A DNA stretch of 11,792 bases from a candidate division GN15 bacterium (GCA_014729205.1 WJKG01000377.1:1-11792); one strand, 5' to 3'. Numbered from the stretch's first letter, positions 1-7,058 are shown. Numbers and translations are program-made. Notes: generated by a model from the sequence alone, not told the origin.

Positions 1-387
1 GCTCTGGAGCACGCTCTCTCCGGCCATTACGACATCTCCCACGGACGGGGATTGGCCCTGCTGTTGCCAAGATTGATGGCATATACAATCGAGGCGCGCC
101 CGACCAAGTTCGCCTTCATGGCCCGCGAGCTATTTCATCATCACGGCGACGATGAAAAGCGTCTCGGGCAGAAGGCAATCGATGGCATGATTGACTTCCT
201 GCGTTCGGTCGACCGGTATATGGTCATGAGCGATGTGGGCATTGACGACGATTCACTCTTCGAGACCATGGCGAAGGATACCATTCGCCTGTACGGCAAC
301 AAAGATGGCTGTGTTGAAAATCCTCGTCCGTTGTATAAAGATGACATAGTGAAAATCTACAGTCGGTGCCAGAGCGTGTCGGCTTGA
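1..387 (+). CDS. Iron-containing alcohol dehydrogenase, C-terminal fragment (5' end outside window)
   Basis: The reading frame is open from base 1 and ends in TGA at 385-387, so about 128 C-terminal residues are visible. The opening residues (ALEHALSGHYDISHGRGLA) match the conserved C-terminal signature of group III metal-dependent alcohol dehydrogenases of the butanol dehydrogenase/YqhD/FucO kind. The His of 'SHG' corresponds to the last Fe/Zn ligand (His277 of FucO), and the His of 'EHALS' to the conserved His four residues after the other C-terminal ligand, which lies upstream of the window. The rest is the all-helical C-terminal domain. The family reduces aldehydes or oxidises alcohols with NAD(P)H in the cytoplasm; the substrate cannot be read from this part. 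The next gene starts 36 bp downstream in the same direction, so co-transcription is possible. An internal TTG at 52 is not the start; the protein simply enters from outside. Confidence 0.9.
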   Translation, partial: ALEHALSGHYDISHGRGLALLLPRLMAYTIEARPTKFAFMARELFHHHGDDEKRLGQKAIDGMIDFLRSVDRYMVMSDVGIDDDSLFETMAKDTIRLYGNKDGCVENPRPLYKDDIVKIYSRCQSVSA

Positions 388-423
388 CGCAATAATGATC
401 GCGGGTTTGACGTACCATATAGT

Positions 424-1497
424 ATGAGTCTCATCGACTATCGACAACTGGAAGAAGCATATAACAACGACCGTATCTACTCTCTACAGCTCGAGGTGGG
501 TGATGTCTGCTGTCAGGCATGCAACTACTGCTACATGAATGCCCTCGAGACGCCGTCGAACCAGTTGACAGATACGCTGATAGCTCGCATTATCGACGAT
601 GCCGCTCGCCTCGGCATTACCGCCGTCGAATGGCTCGGCGGTGAACCACTGCTGCGTCCGGGTGTGTTCCGACTCATGGCCCAAGCGGCCGAGCGCAACC
701 TGCGCAACAACATCTGGACCGGGGGACTGCCCCTGGCAAGCGAGCACGTCCGTCGAGAGTGTATGTCTGTGGCGCAAGACGGGCTCATCTCTGTGCATGT
801 ATCTTCAATTGACCCAAAGATGTATGTACGCCTGCACCCCGGTCGTCCGGTCGAAGATCTGGATACCATCCTTCAGGGAGTCCGGGCGCTGCTTCTCGCT
901 GGCTACCCTGCCGAACAGATACTCAACTCTGTCACCTACACCGGACTACAATCCGCCAAGGATATGATAGCAACCATCGACCTTTTCGAAGATCGCTTCG
1001 GTATTAAGACCTCTCTGAATGTCTACCATACATATCTGCGGCCGGGACAGACCGACCGGGATCTGGCGCGCTTCATTCCCTCGCCTGATCAGGTGGCCCG
1101 TGTCTACAGTCGCTATAAGCGGCAGCATGGAATTGCGCAGGTGCCAATGAATTGCGTAGATAAGCAGTACTGCTCAGCGACCGTTGCCGTGTTGGCCGAC
1201 GGTACTGTTACACCGTGTGCCACGATTCGTGAATCCGGTGCGCCACGCGTAACCGAGACCCGCGGTCTGTTTGACATCTTCCAAAAGCACCGTGATCACC
1301 TGATCTTCAAGCAGTTCAAAGATCCCGCCAATCTCCCCGACAGATGCCGGGTATGCGGGCTGTCGTCTGAGTGCTGGGGATGCCGCTCGCGGGCCTATGC
1401 TGCCGGTGAAGGTATCTACGGTGACGACCCGCGATGCTTCCGTCGGGCAACCAAACCCACCGAACGCCAGATGCCAAAGCCTCAAGCCAACAAGTAA
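424..1497 (+). CDS. Radical SAM protein with C-terminal SPASM-type iron-sulfur domain
   Basis: A 357-residue protein. The radical SAM cluster motif CX3CX2C is Cys29-Cys33-Cys36, directly after a beta strand (SLQLEVGDVC), followed by the SAM-binding 'GGEP' motif (EWLGGEPL, near residue 74). The last third carries a SPASM/Twitch-like cysteine set: Cys in 'NCVDKQYC', 'GTVTPC', then CX2CX5CX2C (CRVCGLSSECWGC) and a final Cys in 'DPRCF', which would bind one or two auxiliary 4Fe-4S clusters. The family reductively cleaves SAM and modifies peptides, enzymes or tetrapyrrole/cofactor substrates; PqqE, anaerobic sulfatase maturases and AhbC/AhbD/NirJ are relatives in architecture. I cannot assign a substrate. 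ATG 424 is the first possible start after the preceding stop in the same frame, and the cluster motif would lose its strand with any later start. No clear Shine-Dalgarno sequence precedes it. No small peptide precursor gene is visible next to it. Confidence 0.88.
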   Translation: MSLIDYRQLEEAYNNDRIYSLQLEVGDVCCQACNYCYMNALETPSNQLTDTLIARIIDDAARLGITAVEWLGGEPLLRPGVFRLMAQAAERNLRNNIWTGGLPLASEHVRRECMSVAQDGLISVHVSSIDPKMYVRLHPGRPVEDLDTILQGVRALLLAGYPAEQILNSVTYTGLQSAKDMIATIDLFEDRFGIKTSLNVYHTYLRPGQTDRDLARFIPSPDQVARVYSRYKRQHGIAQVPMNCVDKQYCSATVAVLADGTVTPCATIRESGAPRVTETRGLFDIFQKHRDHLIFKQFKDPANLPDRCRVCGLSSECWGCRSRAYAAGEGIYGDDPRCFRRATKPTERQMPKPQANK

Positions 1498-1525
1498 GCC
1501 CGCCGCAAGCCATTGCGACGGGCTT
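1496..1525. terminator. Hairpin between convergent genes, probable bidirectional terminator
   Basis: Arms 1496-1506 and 1515-1525 pair over 11 positions with one C-A mismatch, around an 8-nt loop. The left arm begins inside the TAA stop of the radical SAM gene. The T-run is short (TTT on the plus strand, none clear on the minus strand), so it may act weakly or with Rho. It sits 28 bp from the end of the convergent cytochrome gene. Confidence 0.55.
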
Positions 1526-1553
1526 TGATCATGAAAATAGTGATGTTGTTCGC

Positions 1554-2933
1554 TTAGCTCTCGGTCGTCGCCTCTGTTTGCTCCTCGGGCTTCTCCTGGC
1601 CCATTTCAAGGATGTACTCGGCCACGAGCTGCAGTTTTTCCTCGCCAAGATGTGCAAATGACGGCATGGGCGCGAATTGGTCCCGCTTCTTGCCGGGGTT
1701 CTTGGCCCAGGTGACGATACCTTCGATATCCCCGGCGTAGATCTCCTGTACCTCGACAATCGAGGGCCCGGCCAGTACGCGGTCGAAGGCATGACAGGCG
1801 GCACAGTTTTTGAAGACACTCTTACCGGTCGGTCCCATGGCCAATCCTTCACCCAGACTCATGCCGGCATCGAGTCGCATGTGAGCTGCCAGGCTAACCG
1901 CGCGGAAAGCATCGGATCGGCTGGCCATCTTCTGTCGATGGTCCTCTACACTGGCTTCACGATATACATGGCGGCCTGTACCCATGAATACGACTACGAC
2001 TGCGAAAATGACAAGGATAGGTGCGTAGAAGCGCCCAATCCGAGCGTCGCTGGATCGTAGCTCCGACCACAGGAGGACCATAACGATGGACGCTACCACA
2101 ACTCCCGCGGAGATAACAAGCACCAGTGTTACCGTGACCCCAATTGATGGCAGTGTAAGCAGCAACAGGGGTCCAAACACCACCTGCGCCAGGGTGACAT
2201 AGAATGCGACCCGATAGAATAGCCGTCTGAGCTCCGGGCGTGTGAACTGTGGCAGGTGCTCCTCCACCGGAAAGCGCTTGCGGCCAAACCATCCGGCCAG
2301 AAACAGCCCGGTCAGCGCCAGGCTGGCCATGAGGAAGTGGAAGTACCGTGGAAAAACGTTGCCGATTTGCAGCGAGGAGAAGAACCCCGCTACCTCCGAC
2401 CACTGATCCGGGAAGAGCATCAGGTTGATATTCGACAGGAAGACCAGCGGGATACTCAAAAAGAGGAATGCTGAAGCTACCCCGACACCAATATGCCGCT
2501 TCTTCTTCGGGCCGGTCCATCTGTCCCATGTGTACTTGTGCAGATAGGTCAGCAGGAACACCAGGATGATGAGCGGGATAAGACCCATCCAGGCATAACC
2601 CGTCAGGGCGTTGGCCGAATAGAAGTAGGTTGTGTAGAGCAGATTGATGGCCAGCAATGGTCCCACTCCAAGCACCACCGCCAGGCTCTTGTTGACCGTG
2701 ATTGTAGCGCCGATTCGTCGCGCCAGGTCATCGTATTTAGGCCAGGTGAGACCCAGAATCTCAAACAGCACGGTCAATAATGACCCACCGACCATCAGAT
2801 TCACAAAGAGAATATGCAGAAGAAACAGCGCCACCAGGATGATCTCAAGTTCCCATCCATTCAAAGGAAGCGGAAGTTCAAGGTCTCTGGGGAGAAAGGC
2901 TCCTGCAGTCAGATATATCATCAAATTGGTCAT
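1554..2933 (-). CDS. CydA-like membrane protein with fused C-terminal cytochrome c domain (subunit B of pair)
   Basis: A 459-residue protein. About eight hydrophobic helices can be seen (roughly 29-60, 78-105, 112-133, 146-172, 196-216, 237-262, 267-290, 302-321), followed by a soluble class I cytochrome c domain with heme site Cys377-X-X-Cys380-His381 and likely Met ligand Met423 (APMPSF). The membrane part resembles cytochrome bd subunit I: His40 in 'LLHILFVN' aligns with the CydA N-terminal heme ligand (E. coli His19), and His199 in 'RYFHFLMASLALTG' with the b558 ligand His186 (E. coli FVHTVASGYVTG). 'GTGRHVYREA' near residue 319 recalls the CydA GRQPW motif. Even helix number with an outside N terminus puts the cytochrome c in the periplasm, suggesting electron input from cytochrome c rather than quinol. 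Start ATG 2933 has GAGG eight bases upstream. It follows its paralogue by 35 bp, so both are one operon. Similar proteins belong to cytochrome c-fused branches of the bd superfamily; oxygen reduction here is inferred. Confidence 0.82.
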   Translation of the reverse strand: MTNLMIYLTAGAFLPRDLELPLPLNGWELEIILVALFLLHILFVNLMVGGSLLTVLFEILGLTWPKYDDLARRIGATITVNKSLAVVLGVGPLLAINLLYTTYFYSANALTGYAWMGLIPLIILVFLLTYLHKYTWDRWTGPKKKRHIGVGVASAFLFLSIPLVFLSNINLMLFPDQWSEVAGFFSSLQIGNVFPRYFHFLMASLALTGLFLAGWFGRKRFPVEEHLPQFTRPELRRLFYRVAFYVTLAQVVFGPLLLLTLPSIGVTVTLVLVISAGVVVASIVMVLLWSELRSSDARIGRFYAPILVIFAVVVVFMGTGRHVYREASVEDHRQKMASRSDAFRAVSLAAHMRLDAGMSLGEGLAMGPTGKSVFKNCAACHAFDRVLAGPSIVEVQEIYAGDIEGIVTWAKNPGKKRDQFAPMPSFAHLGEEKLQLVAEYILEMGQEKPEEQTEATTES

Positions 2934-2968
2934 TTCATCATCCTCACAACACCTTCGGGTTCATCGGG

Positions 2969-4375
2969 CTACATGCTGGACTCGTTGTTGCCGACGGCAG
3001 CCTGAGGTATCCCTCGTGACTGCGCCCCGGGTAAGAACTCTCGATTTTCCTCGAGGTCCTTCAGGTAAGCTATCAGAGCTTCCAACTCGCGCTGGTTACC
3101 GGGGAAAGGAGGCATGTAGGTGCGTGAGTTGTGCATGGTTTCTATGAAGGTACTCATGACTGTCGGATCCCAGCCTCCGGGGCCGTAGAGATTGTTGAAT
3201 TTGTCTACCATGGAATTGATTCCGGTCGTCGTGTGGCAGCGCGAGCAGGCAATCCGAAAAACGTCCTTGCCCGCCTCCACCATATTTGCCTCGGTCACTC
3301 GATTGTGCGCCACAAATGTCGCATGCGCCAGGACACCATCGCGTTTGTAGATGGGATAATCGATCAGGCGGATACCGTTGGAGTACATATAGTCAGCCAC
3401 CACATACGGTTTACGGACAAACTCGCGGACCCGCTCAAAATGGCCCAGCAGCCAGATTCCCAGCACGAACGGTATCAGAAGCAGCACCCCGTTGATCAGT
3501 CTTGGTTTGCTCATGCCCACTATGGCCGTAATGATGATCGCTGCCAGTGCGGCAATCATGATATAGCCAAAGCTCTCGTGCCAGTTCTGGAAAGCCTGGG
3601 TCAGCATGGCCACATCGAGATTACTCCGCATTGCCTCCGGCACTACATTCCAATACCACACCGCGCCCACAATGAACGGCGGTACCCAGACCAACGTCCA
3701 GATAGAGACGAATCGCACTGCTTTGCGCCTGAGCTCGCTCCCCTTCTGCGTGAAGAAGAACAGCAGGAACCAGACACACAGTCCGGCGGTCATGAGAGCG
3801 TAGGTCGTTCTGAATAACAGCTGCGGTGCATACAGCGGGTTGAAGAAAGCGGAAATCAGGCTTTGATCCAGCGGCCAGCTTCCACTGTGCATCATGAAGC
3901 CAAGAATCCCCACGATGATTGCCATCGTTGCCCACGAGAAGACACTGAGAGTCACGCCCACCCCGATATGCACCTTCTTCATGATCCCCTCTTTCCACCG
4001 CTTCCAGGTGAGGAAATAGACGAGAATCAGCACCACCTCCGAGATGAAAACGATCCACTCGATGAACCACGCCCAGAAGAAAATGCGCAGAAGCGATCCA
4101 ATACCAAAAGGCGCGATGAGCGCTGTGGTGAACCAGATACCCACACCAGTGAGCGCCCCGATCGTAGTGGTAACGATGAAAAGGACCATTGTCACCTTAT
4201 AGGCCAGGCGGTCGACCTCCTCACTGCCATTCTTCCAGCCCAGCCACTCCATGACTGTTACCAGCGGATAGGCACCGACGGCGAGGGGGTGGTTTACGAA
4301 GACATGCAGGATAGCAATAATGGCGATCAGCATGCGATTGCCGATGTGATCGACAAAGAAGATTGGAAAATCCAT
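2969..4375 (-). CDS. CydA-like membrane protein with fused C-terminal cytochrome c domain (subunit A, first gene of operon)
   Basis: A 468-residue protein with eight predicted TM helices (about 15-42, 57-85, 95-123, 135-162, 187-210, 220-246, 265-289, 294-313) and a C-terminal class I cytochrome c: Cys377-X-X-Cys380-His381, probable Met ligand Met421 (TYMPPF). Similarity to cytochrome bd subunit I is clearest in helices 1-3: His24 (AILHVFVNHPLAVG) near the position of E. coli His19, 'GALTG' against CydA 'GVATG', then acidic Glu106 and Glu113 in helix 3, Glu113 aligning with Glu107. 'EFVRKPYVV' after helix 8 resembles the GRQPW signature. In contrast to its partner, the residue matching b558 ligand His186 appears to be Arg189 (LLFRTTYALMTAG), while Met273 (SFGYIM) may match Met393. 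A weak purine-rich ribosome site (TAGGG) precedes ATG 4375. No CydB, CydX or long quinol-binding loop is seen. Family membership is well supported; catalytic role is inferred. Confidence 0.83.
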   Translation of the reverse strand: MDFPIFFVDHIGNRMLIAIIAILHVFVNHPLAVGAYPLVTVMEWLGWKNGSEEVDRLAYKVTMVLFIVTTTIGALTGVGIWFTTALIAPFGIGSLLRIFFWAWFIEWIVFISEVVLILVYFLTWKRWKEGIMKKVHIGVGVTLSVFSWATMAIIVGILGFMMHSGSWPLDQSLISAFFNPLYAPQLLFRTTYALMTAGLCVWFLLFFFTQKGSELRRKAVRFVSIWTLVWVPPFIVGAVWYWNVVPEAMRSNLDVAMLTQAFQNWHESFGYIMIAALAAIIITAIVGMSKPRLINGVLLLIPFVLGIWLLGHFERVREFVRKPYVVADYMYSNGIRLIDYPIYKRDGVLAHATFVAHNRVTEANMVEAGKDVFRIACSRCHTTTGINSMVDKFNNLYGPGGWDPTVMSTFIETMHNSRTYMPPFPGNQRELEALIAYLKDLEENREFLPGAQSRGIPQAAVGNNESSM

Positions 4376-4477
4376 ACTCAGCCCTACCAGTTTGTGATCA
4401 AGCCAGGAGGCGGCGACGCGTCTCCCTCCCGAATCGTATCAACCGCCTGGTGTGCCAAATCGGACAAAATTCTCTTC

Positions 4478-4505
4478 AATTTACACTCTTCGAGCCGCAC
4501 GTCAA
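4478..4505 (-). promoter_or_regulatory. Candidate sigma-70 promoter of the cytochrome bd-like operon
   Basis: Read on the minus strand: -35 TTGACG (4500-4505, five of six consensus bases), a 16-bp spacer, and -10 TAAATT (4478-4483, four of six). Transcription would begin near 4471, giving a leader of about 95 nt before ATG 4375. This is a consensus match by eye only. Confidence 0.4.
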
Positions 4506-4532
4506 CCCCAGAACGAACGTGGCGGAACTAGC

Positions 4533-4585
4533 ATCACAGTCCTTGGTCACACATGATTCCCTGCAGGGAATATCACAGATCACAG
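4533..4585. repeat. Three ATCACAG direct repeats flanking the palindrome
   Basis: ATCACAG occurs at 4533-4539, 4572-4578 and 4579-4585, the last two head to tail without spacing. On the minus strand these read CTGTGAT, containing the TGTGA half-site typical of CRP/FNR-family regulators, but arranged as direct rather than inverted repeats. They lie upstream of the candidate oxidase promoter, the nearest about 65 bp before its predicted start. An activator binding array is the simplest reading. Confidence 0.45.
4556..4571. promoter_or_regulatory. 16-bp perfect palindrome, candidate operator
   Basis: ATTCCCTGCAGGGAAT is a perfect dyad with no spacer, placed between the two divergent genes and directly abutting the tandem ATCACAG pair. 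Such a dyad suits a dimeric DNA-binding regulator; it has no T-run and is not a terminator for either gene. Which regulator binds is unknown. Confidence 0.5.
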
Positions 4586-4669
4586 CATGCCGCCTGTGCA
4601 TTCGCTGAACAATAGCCTAACGTGTGTCACTACATAGGGTTAAGACACTTGATTGCCGATCGCGGACCG

Positions 4670-4696
4670 TAAAGGAATCCCACTAAGTGCCGAAAC
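4670..4696 (+). promoter_or_regulatory. Candidate sigma-28 (FliA) promoter of the chemoreceptor gene
   Basis: TAAAG at 4670-4674 and GCCGAAAC at 4689-4696 stand in the spacing of the flagellar sigma factor consensus (TAAA-N15-GCCGATAA); the -10 element matches six of eight positions. Chemoreceptor genes are classic FliA targets, and the orientation and position (about 165 nt leader) fit the gene at 4870. Predicted start near 4703. Confidence 0.5.
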
Positions 4697-4720
4697 CATA
4701 CAGTAATAAAAGACTATCGA

Positions 4721-4758
4721 GGATCGTCGGGGACTACTACGGTTCTCCCCGCCGATCC
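4721..4758 (+). other. Strong hairpin in chemoreceptor leader
   Basis: Arms 4721-4733 and 4746-4758 pair over 13 positions with a single T-C mismatch around a 12-nt loop. A smaller hairpin follows directly (4759-4765 with 4771-4779, 2-nt bulge), and a further outer pairing of 4687-4694 with 4782-4789 (eight pairs, one G-U) would close both into a three-way junction. If the sigma-28 promoter is used, the outer left arm would not be transcribed. I see no match to the c-di-GMP-I or other riboswitch core sequences known to me. Confidence 0.45.
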
Positions 4759-4834
4759 ACTTGTCAGACAGACATCAGTGATTCGGCATCTACGTACTGA
4801 ATTCGAGTACCAAACATAGACCCTTTTACAAACG

Positions 4835-4858
4835 ATCCGCCCGAGGGCGGATGATTTT
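4835..4858 (+). promoter_or_regulatory. GC-rich hairpin with short T-run just before the ribosome-binding site
   Basis: ATCCGCCC (4835-4842) and GGGCGGAT (4845-4852) form a perfect inverted repeat with only two bases between, followed by TTTT at 4855-4858 and then the GGAG ribosome site at 4859-4862. It could be a weak attenuator, a translational control hairpin, or a dyad operator. The short T-run makes strong termination unlikely. Confidence 0.45.
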
Positions 4859-4869
4859 GGAGTAGTGAA

Positions 4870-6987
4870 ATGCGCTTCAAACTTCAGCTAACACACAAGC
4901 TGATGCTGATGATCGTGCTGGTGGTTACGCTGTCTATCAGCGCCGTCGCGTTCGTCAGCGTTTGGAAGTCACAGGAGCAACTGGGGGCGCAGGGGGAAAC
5001 CGACCTGGAGCACTTGACCAGCATGGCGCTGGAAATGTGCCGCTTGAGTGCTGAGCAGGCTCAGCAGGCAGTTCTCGCTAATCTGAAGACAGGGCGAGAG
5101 ATCTTTGACAACATTGGCGGTCAGGCTACCATCGAGAATGGTCAGTTGGTTCTGCAGAACGGGGAGGAACAACTGGTCATCAACGACGACACCAAACTCG
5201 TCGATCGCTTGACACAAATGACGGGTGCCCACTACACCGTCTTCCAGAAAGAAGGTAACAGCGCCCGACGAGTCTCTACCACGGTTACCGACAAGAACGG
5301 TCAGCGCGCTGTGGGAACATACATCTCTCAGCCGGTGTACGAGACAGTCTTTAAGCAGGGACGTACATTCACCGGCCGCGCCTGGGTGGTCGACGACTGG
5401 TATGTGACAGCATATCAGCCGATTCGAAACAACAATGGTGAAGTCATTGGGTCCTTCTTCTGTGGTGTGCCGGAGAGCTCGGAGACGCTGCGCAAGGCTA
5501 TACTCTCTCAGAAGATCGCCGAAACCGGCTATATGTATACAATGACCAGCGAAGGGATCCTGCAGGTCCACCCGACCAGCGAGGGTGAAGATATCAGCAA
5601 ATACGACTTCGCCAAGGAAATGATGGCCAGGGCCCCGAGTCTCAAGGACGGCGAATTAGCCACCATCAAGTATCCCTGGTTTGATTCCCGGGTCGGTTCA
5701 GAACGCATGAAAATCGTCAAGTATGCCTACTTTGATGACTGGGACTGGATTATTGCCTCCGGTTCATACATGGAGGAGTTCACTGCAGCCGCTACGACGG
5801 TTCGCAACTACATCATCTGGCTCGGCCTTGCCTTCTTGATCGCATCGGTGCTCATCGCCTGGTACATGGCACGCACTATCGCTCGACCAGTGACTCAGCT
5901 GGCCACGATCGCGCAGGAGGTCGCCAAGGGCGATGTCAGCCAGACGATCAATATTAAGAGCTCCGACGAGGTGGGTACGCTGGCCGATGCGTTCAACGAA
6001 ATGATTGCCTACCTGCAGGAAGCCTCCCACGTTGCCGAGCAGATTGCCGACAACGATCTCACGTCTGACATCAAGCCGCGCAGCGAGCGCGATGTCTTCG
6101 GACGGGCCTTCCAGAAGATGATCAACAACCTGTCCGACATCATGCGCCAGATGGCAGAGAACGCCCGCGAACTCGTGAGCGCCTCGACTGAAATCGCCTC
6201 CACTTCGGAGCAGATGTCCCGTGGTGCCCGCCAGCAGTCTGAGCAGGTGACCCAGGTTTCCTCCGCCGTGGAAGAAATGACCGCCTCCATCGTGGAATCC
6301 TCGCGCAATGCCGGCGATGCTACCGAGGCGTCCCAGAACGCTTCCAACACAGCCGGCGATGGTGGCCGTACGGTACAGGAGACGGTCGACGGCATGCAGC
6401 GTATCGCCGACGTGGTGCGTCAGTCCGCTGACTCTATCTCTAAACTGTCCTCTTCCGCCGATCAAATCGGTGAGATCATCGGTGTTATCGATGATATCGC
6501 CGACCAGACCAATCTTCTGGCGCTCAACGCCGCTATCGAAGCGGCCCGGGCCGGTGAACAGGGTCGCGGCTTCGCCGTGGTGGCCGATGAGGTTCGTAAG
6601 CTCGCCGAGCGCACCGGTAAGGCAACCGGCGAAATCACCGGTATGATTCAGGCCGTCCAGCAGGAAACCGAGGAGTCGGTACACCTGATGGAAACCGGTG
6701 TTCAGGAAGTCGACAAGGGCCGTCAGCTGGCCGATCAGGCTGGTAGCAGCCTGGGTGAGATTGTCAGCATGTCCGAACAGGTCATGCAGATGGTTCGCCA
6801 GATTGCCGCCGCCAGCGGCGATCAGTCGACCGCCGCCGAGGAAATCTCGAAGAATATCGAGCACATCTCCAGTGTGACCAAAGAAACCGCCAGTGGTGCC
6901 GAGCAGGCCGCTGCTGCCGCCGAACAGCTCAACCGGCAGGCAGAAGGTATGCAGACAATGGTCGCCAAGTTCAAACTGCGCGACTAA
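4870..6987 (+). CDS. Methyl-accepting chemotaxis protein, Cache sensor-HAMP-MCP signal domain
   Basis: A 705-residue transmembrane chemoreceptor. TM1 is about residues 11-32; the periplasmic sensor spans roughly 33-312 and has Cache_3-Cache_2-like features ('WYVTAYQPIRNNNGEVIGSF' and, before TM2, 'DWDWIIASGSYMEEF'), the family that binds small metabolites such as carboxylates. TM2 is about 313-332, followed by a HAMP domain (334-385) and a second HAMP-like segment ('AEQIADNDLTSDI'). The long coiled-coil cytoplasmic domain contains the kinase-control hairpin tip (about 538-590) with the near-invariant 'IADQTNLLALNAAIEAARAG' and 'GRGFAVVADEVRKLAERT'. It should control CheA through CheW and be methylated by CheR. 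It ends in KFKLRD, without a C-terminal CheR/CheB-tethering pentapeptide. GGAG seven bases before ATG 4870 fixes the start. It is a single gene, ended by a strong terminator; no other che genes are nearby. Confidence 0.95.
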   Translation: MRFKLQLTHKLMLMIVLVVTLSISAVAFVSVWKSQEQLGAQGETDLEHLTSMALEMCRLSAEQAQQAVLANLKTGREIFDNIGGQATIENGQLVLQNGEEQLVINDDTKLVDRLTQMTGAHYTVFQKEGNSARRVSTTVTDKNGQRAVGTYISQPVYETVFKQGRTFTGRAWVVDDWYVTAYQPIRNNNGEVIGSFFCGVPESSETLRKAILSQKIAETGYMYTMTSEGILQVHPTSEGEDISKYDFAKEMMARAPSLKDGELATIKYPWFDSRVGSERMKIVKYAYFDDWDWIIASGSYMEEFTAAATTVRNYIIWLGLAFLIASVLIAWYMARTIARPVTQLATIAQEVAKGDVSQTINIKSSDEVGTLADAFNEMIAYLQEASHVAEQIADNDLTSDIKPRSERDVFGRAFQKMINNLSDIMRQMAENARELVSASTEIASTSEQMSRGARQQSEQVTQVSSAVEEMTASIVESSRNAGDATEASQNASNTAGDGGRTVQETVDGMQRIADVVRQSADSISKLSSSADQIGEIIGVIDDIADQTNLLALNAAIEAARAGEQGRGFAVVADEVRKLAERTGKATGEITGMIQAVQQETEESVHLMETGVQEVDKGRQLADQAGSSLGEIVSMSEQVMQMVRQIAAASGDQSTAAEEISKNIEHISSVTKETASGAEQAAAAAEQLNRQAEGMQTMVAKFKLRD

Positions 6988-7015
6988 TCCGGATTTCTGC
7001 TCGTTTAAGCCCATT

Positions 7016-7058
7016 GCGGAGCGATCAGGTCACGGCCGATCGCTCCGCTTTCTTTTTT
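7016..7058 (+). terminator. Rho-independent terminator of the chemoreceptor gene
   Basis: Perfect 11-bp stem (7016-7026 with 7038-7048), 11-nt loop, then TTTCTTTTTT at 7049-7058. It begins 28 bp after the stop codon. Confidence 0.92.

Larger units (their letters stand above)
4376..4869. other. Divergent intergenic control region (494 bp), no gene
   Basis: This stretch separates the minus-strand oxidase-like operon from the plus-strand chemoreceptor gene. Short open frames cross it, but none has a convincing start or family signature. It holds, in order, a minus-strand promoter candidate, ATCACAG repeats around a perfect palindrome, a sigma-28-like plus-strand promoter and several hairpins in the chemoreceptor leader; these are listed separately. 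Confidence 0.8.

Noticed and set aside
1957..2529. Minus-strand open frame of 190 codons within the second cytochrome gene
   Set aside because: Overlaps, in another frame, a convincing transmembrane protein; its residues show no domain or hydrophobic pattern.
3131..4531. Plus-strand frames opposite the first cytochrome gene (up to about 228 codons)
   Set aside because: His/Asp/Arg-rich translations typical of the antisense of hydrophobic genes; no start signals.
4835..4858. Strong intrinsic terminator upstream of the chemoreceptor gene
   Set aside because: The T-run is only four bases and the hairpin lies within a plausible leader; kept as a regulatory hairpin instead.
4670..4860. c-di-GMP-I (GEMM) riboswitch before the MCP gene
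   Set aside because: The conserved GCAAACC-type core and tetraloop/receptor sequences are not present, although the overall shape is suggestive.
5764..7014. Long open frame of 416 codons on the minus strand opposite the chemoreceptor gene
   Set aside because: It mirrors the third-position codon bias of the MCP signal domain, gives a Gly/His/Leu-rich sequence without family features, and lacks a ribosome site; the plus-strand MCP is unambiguous.
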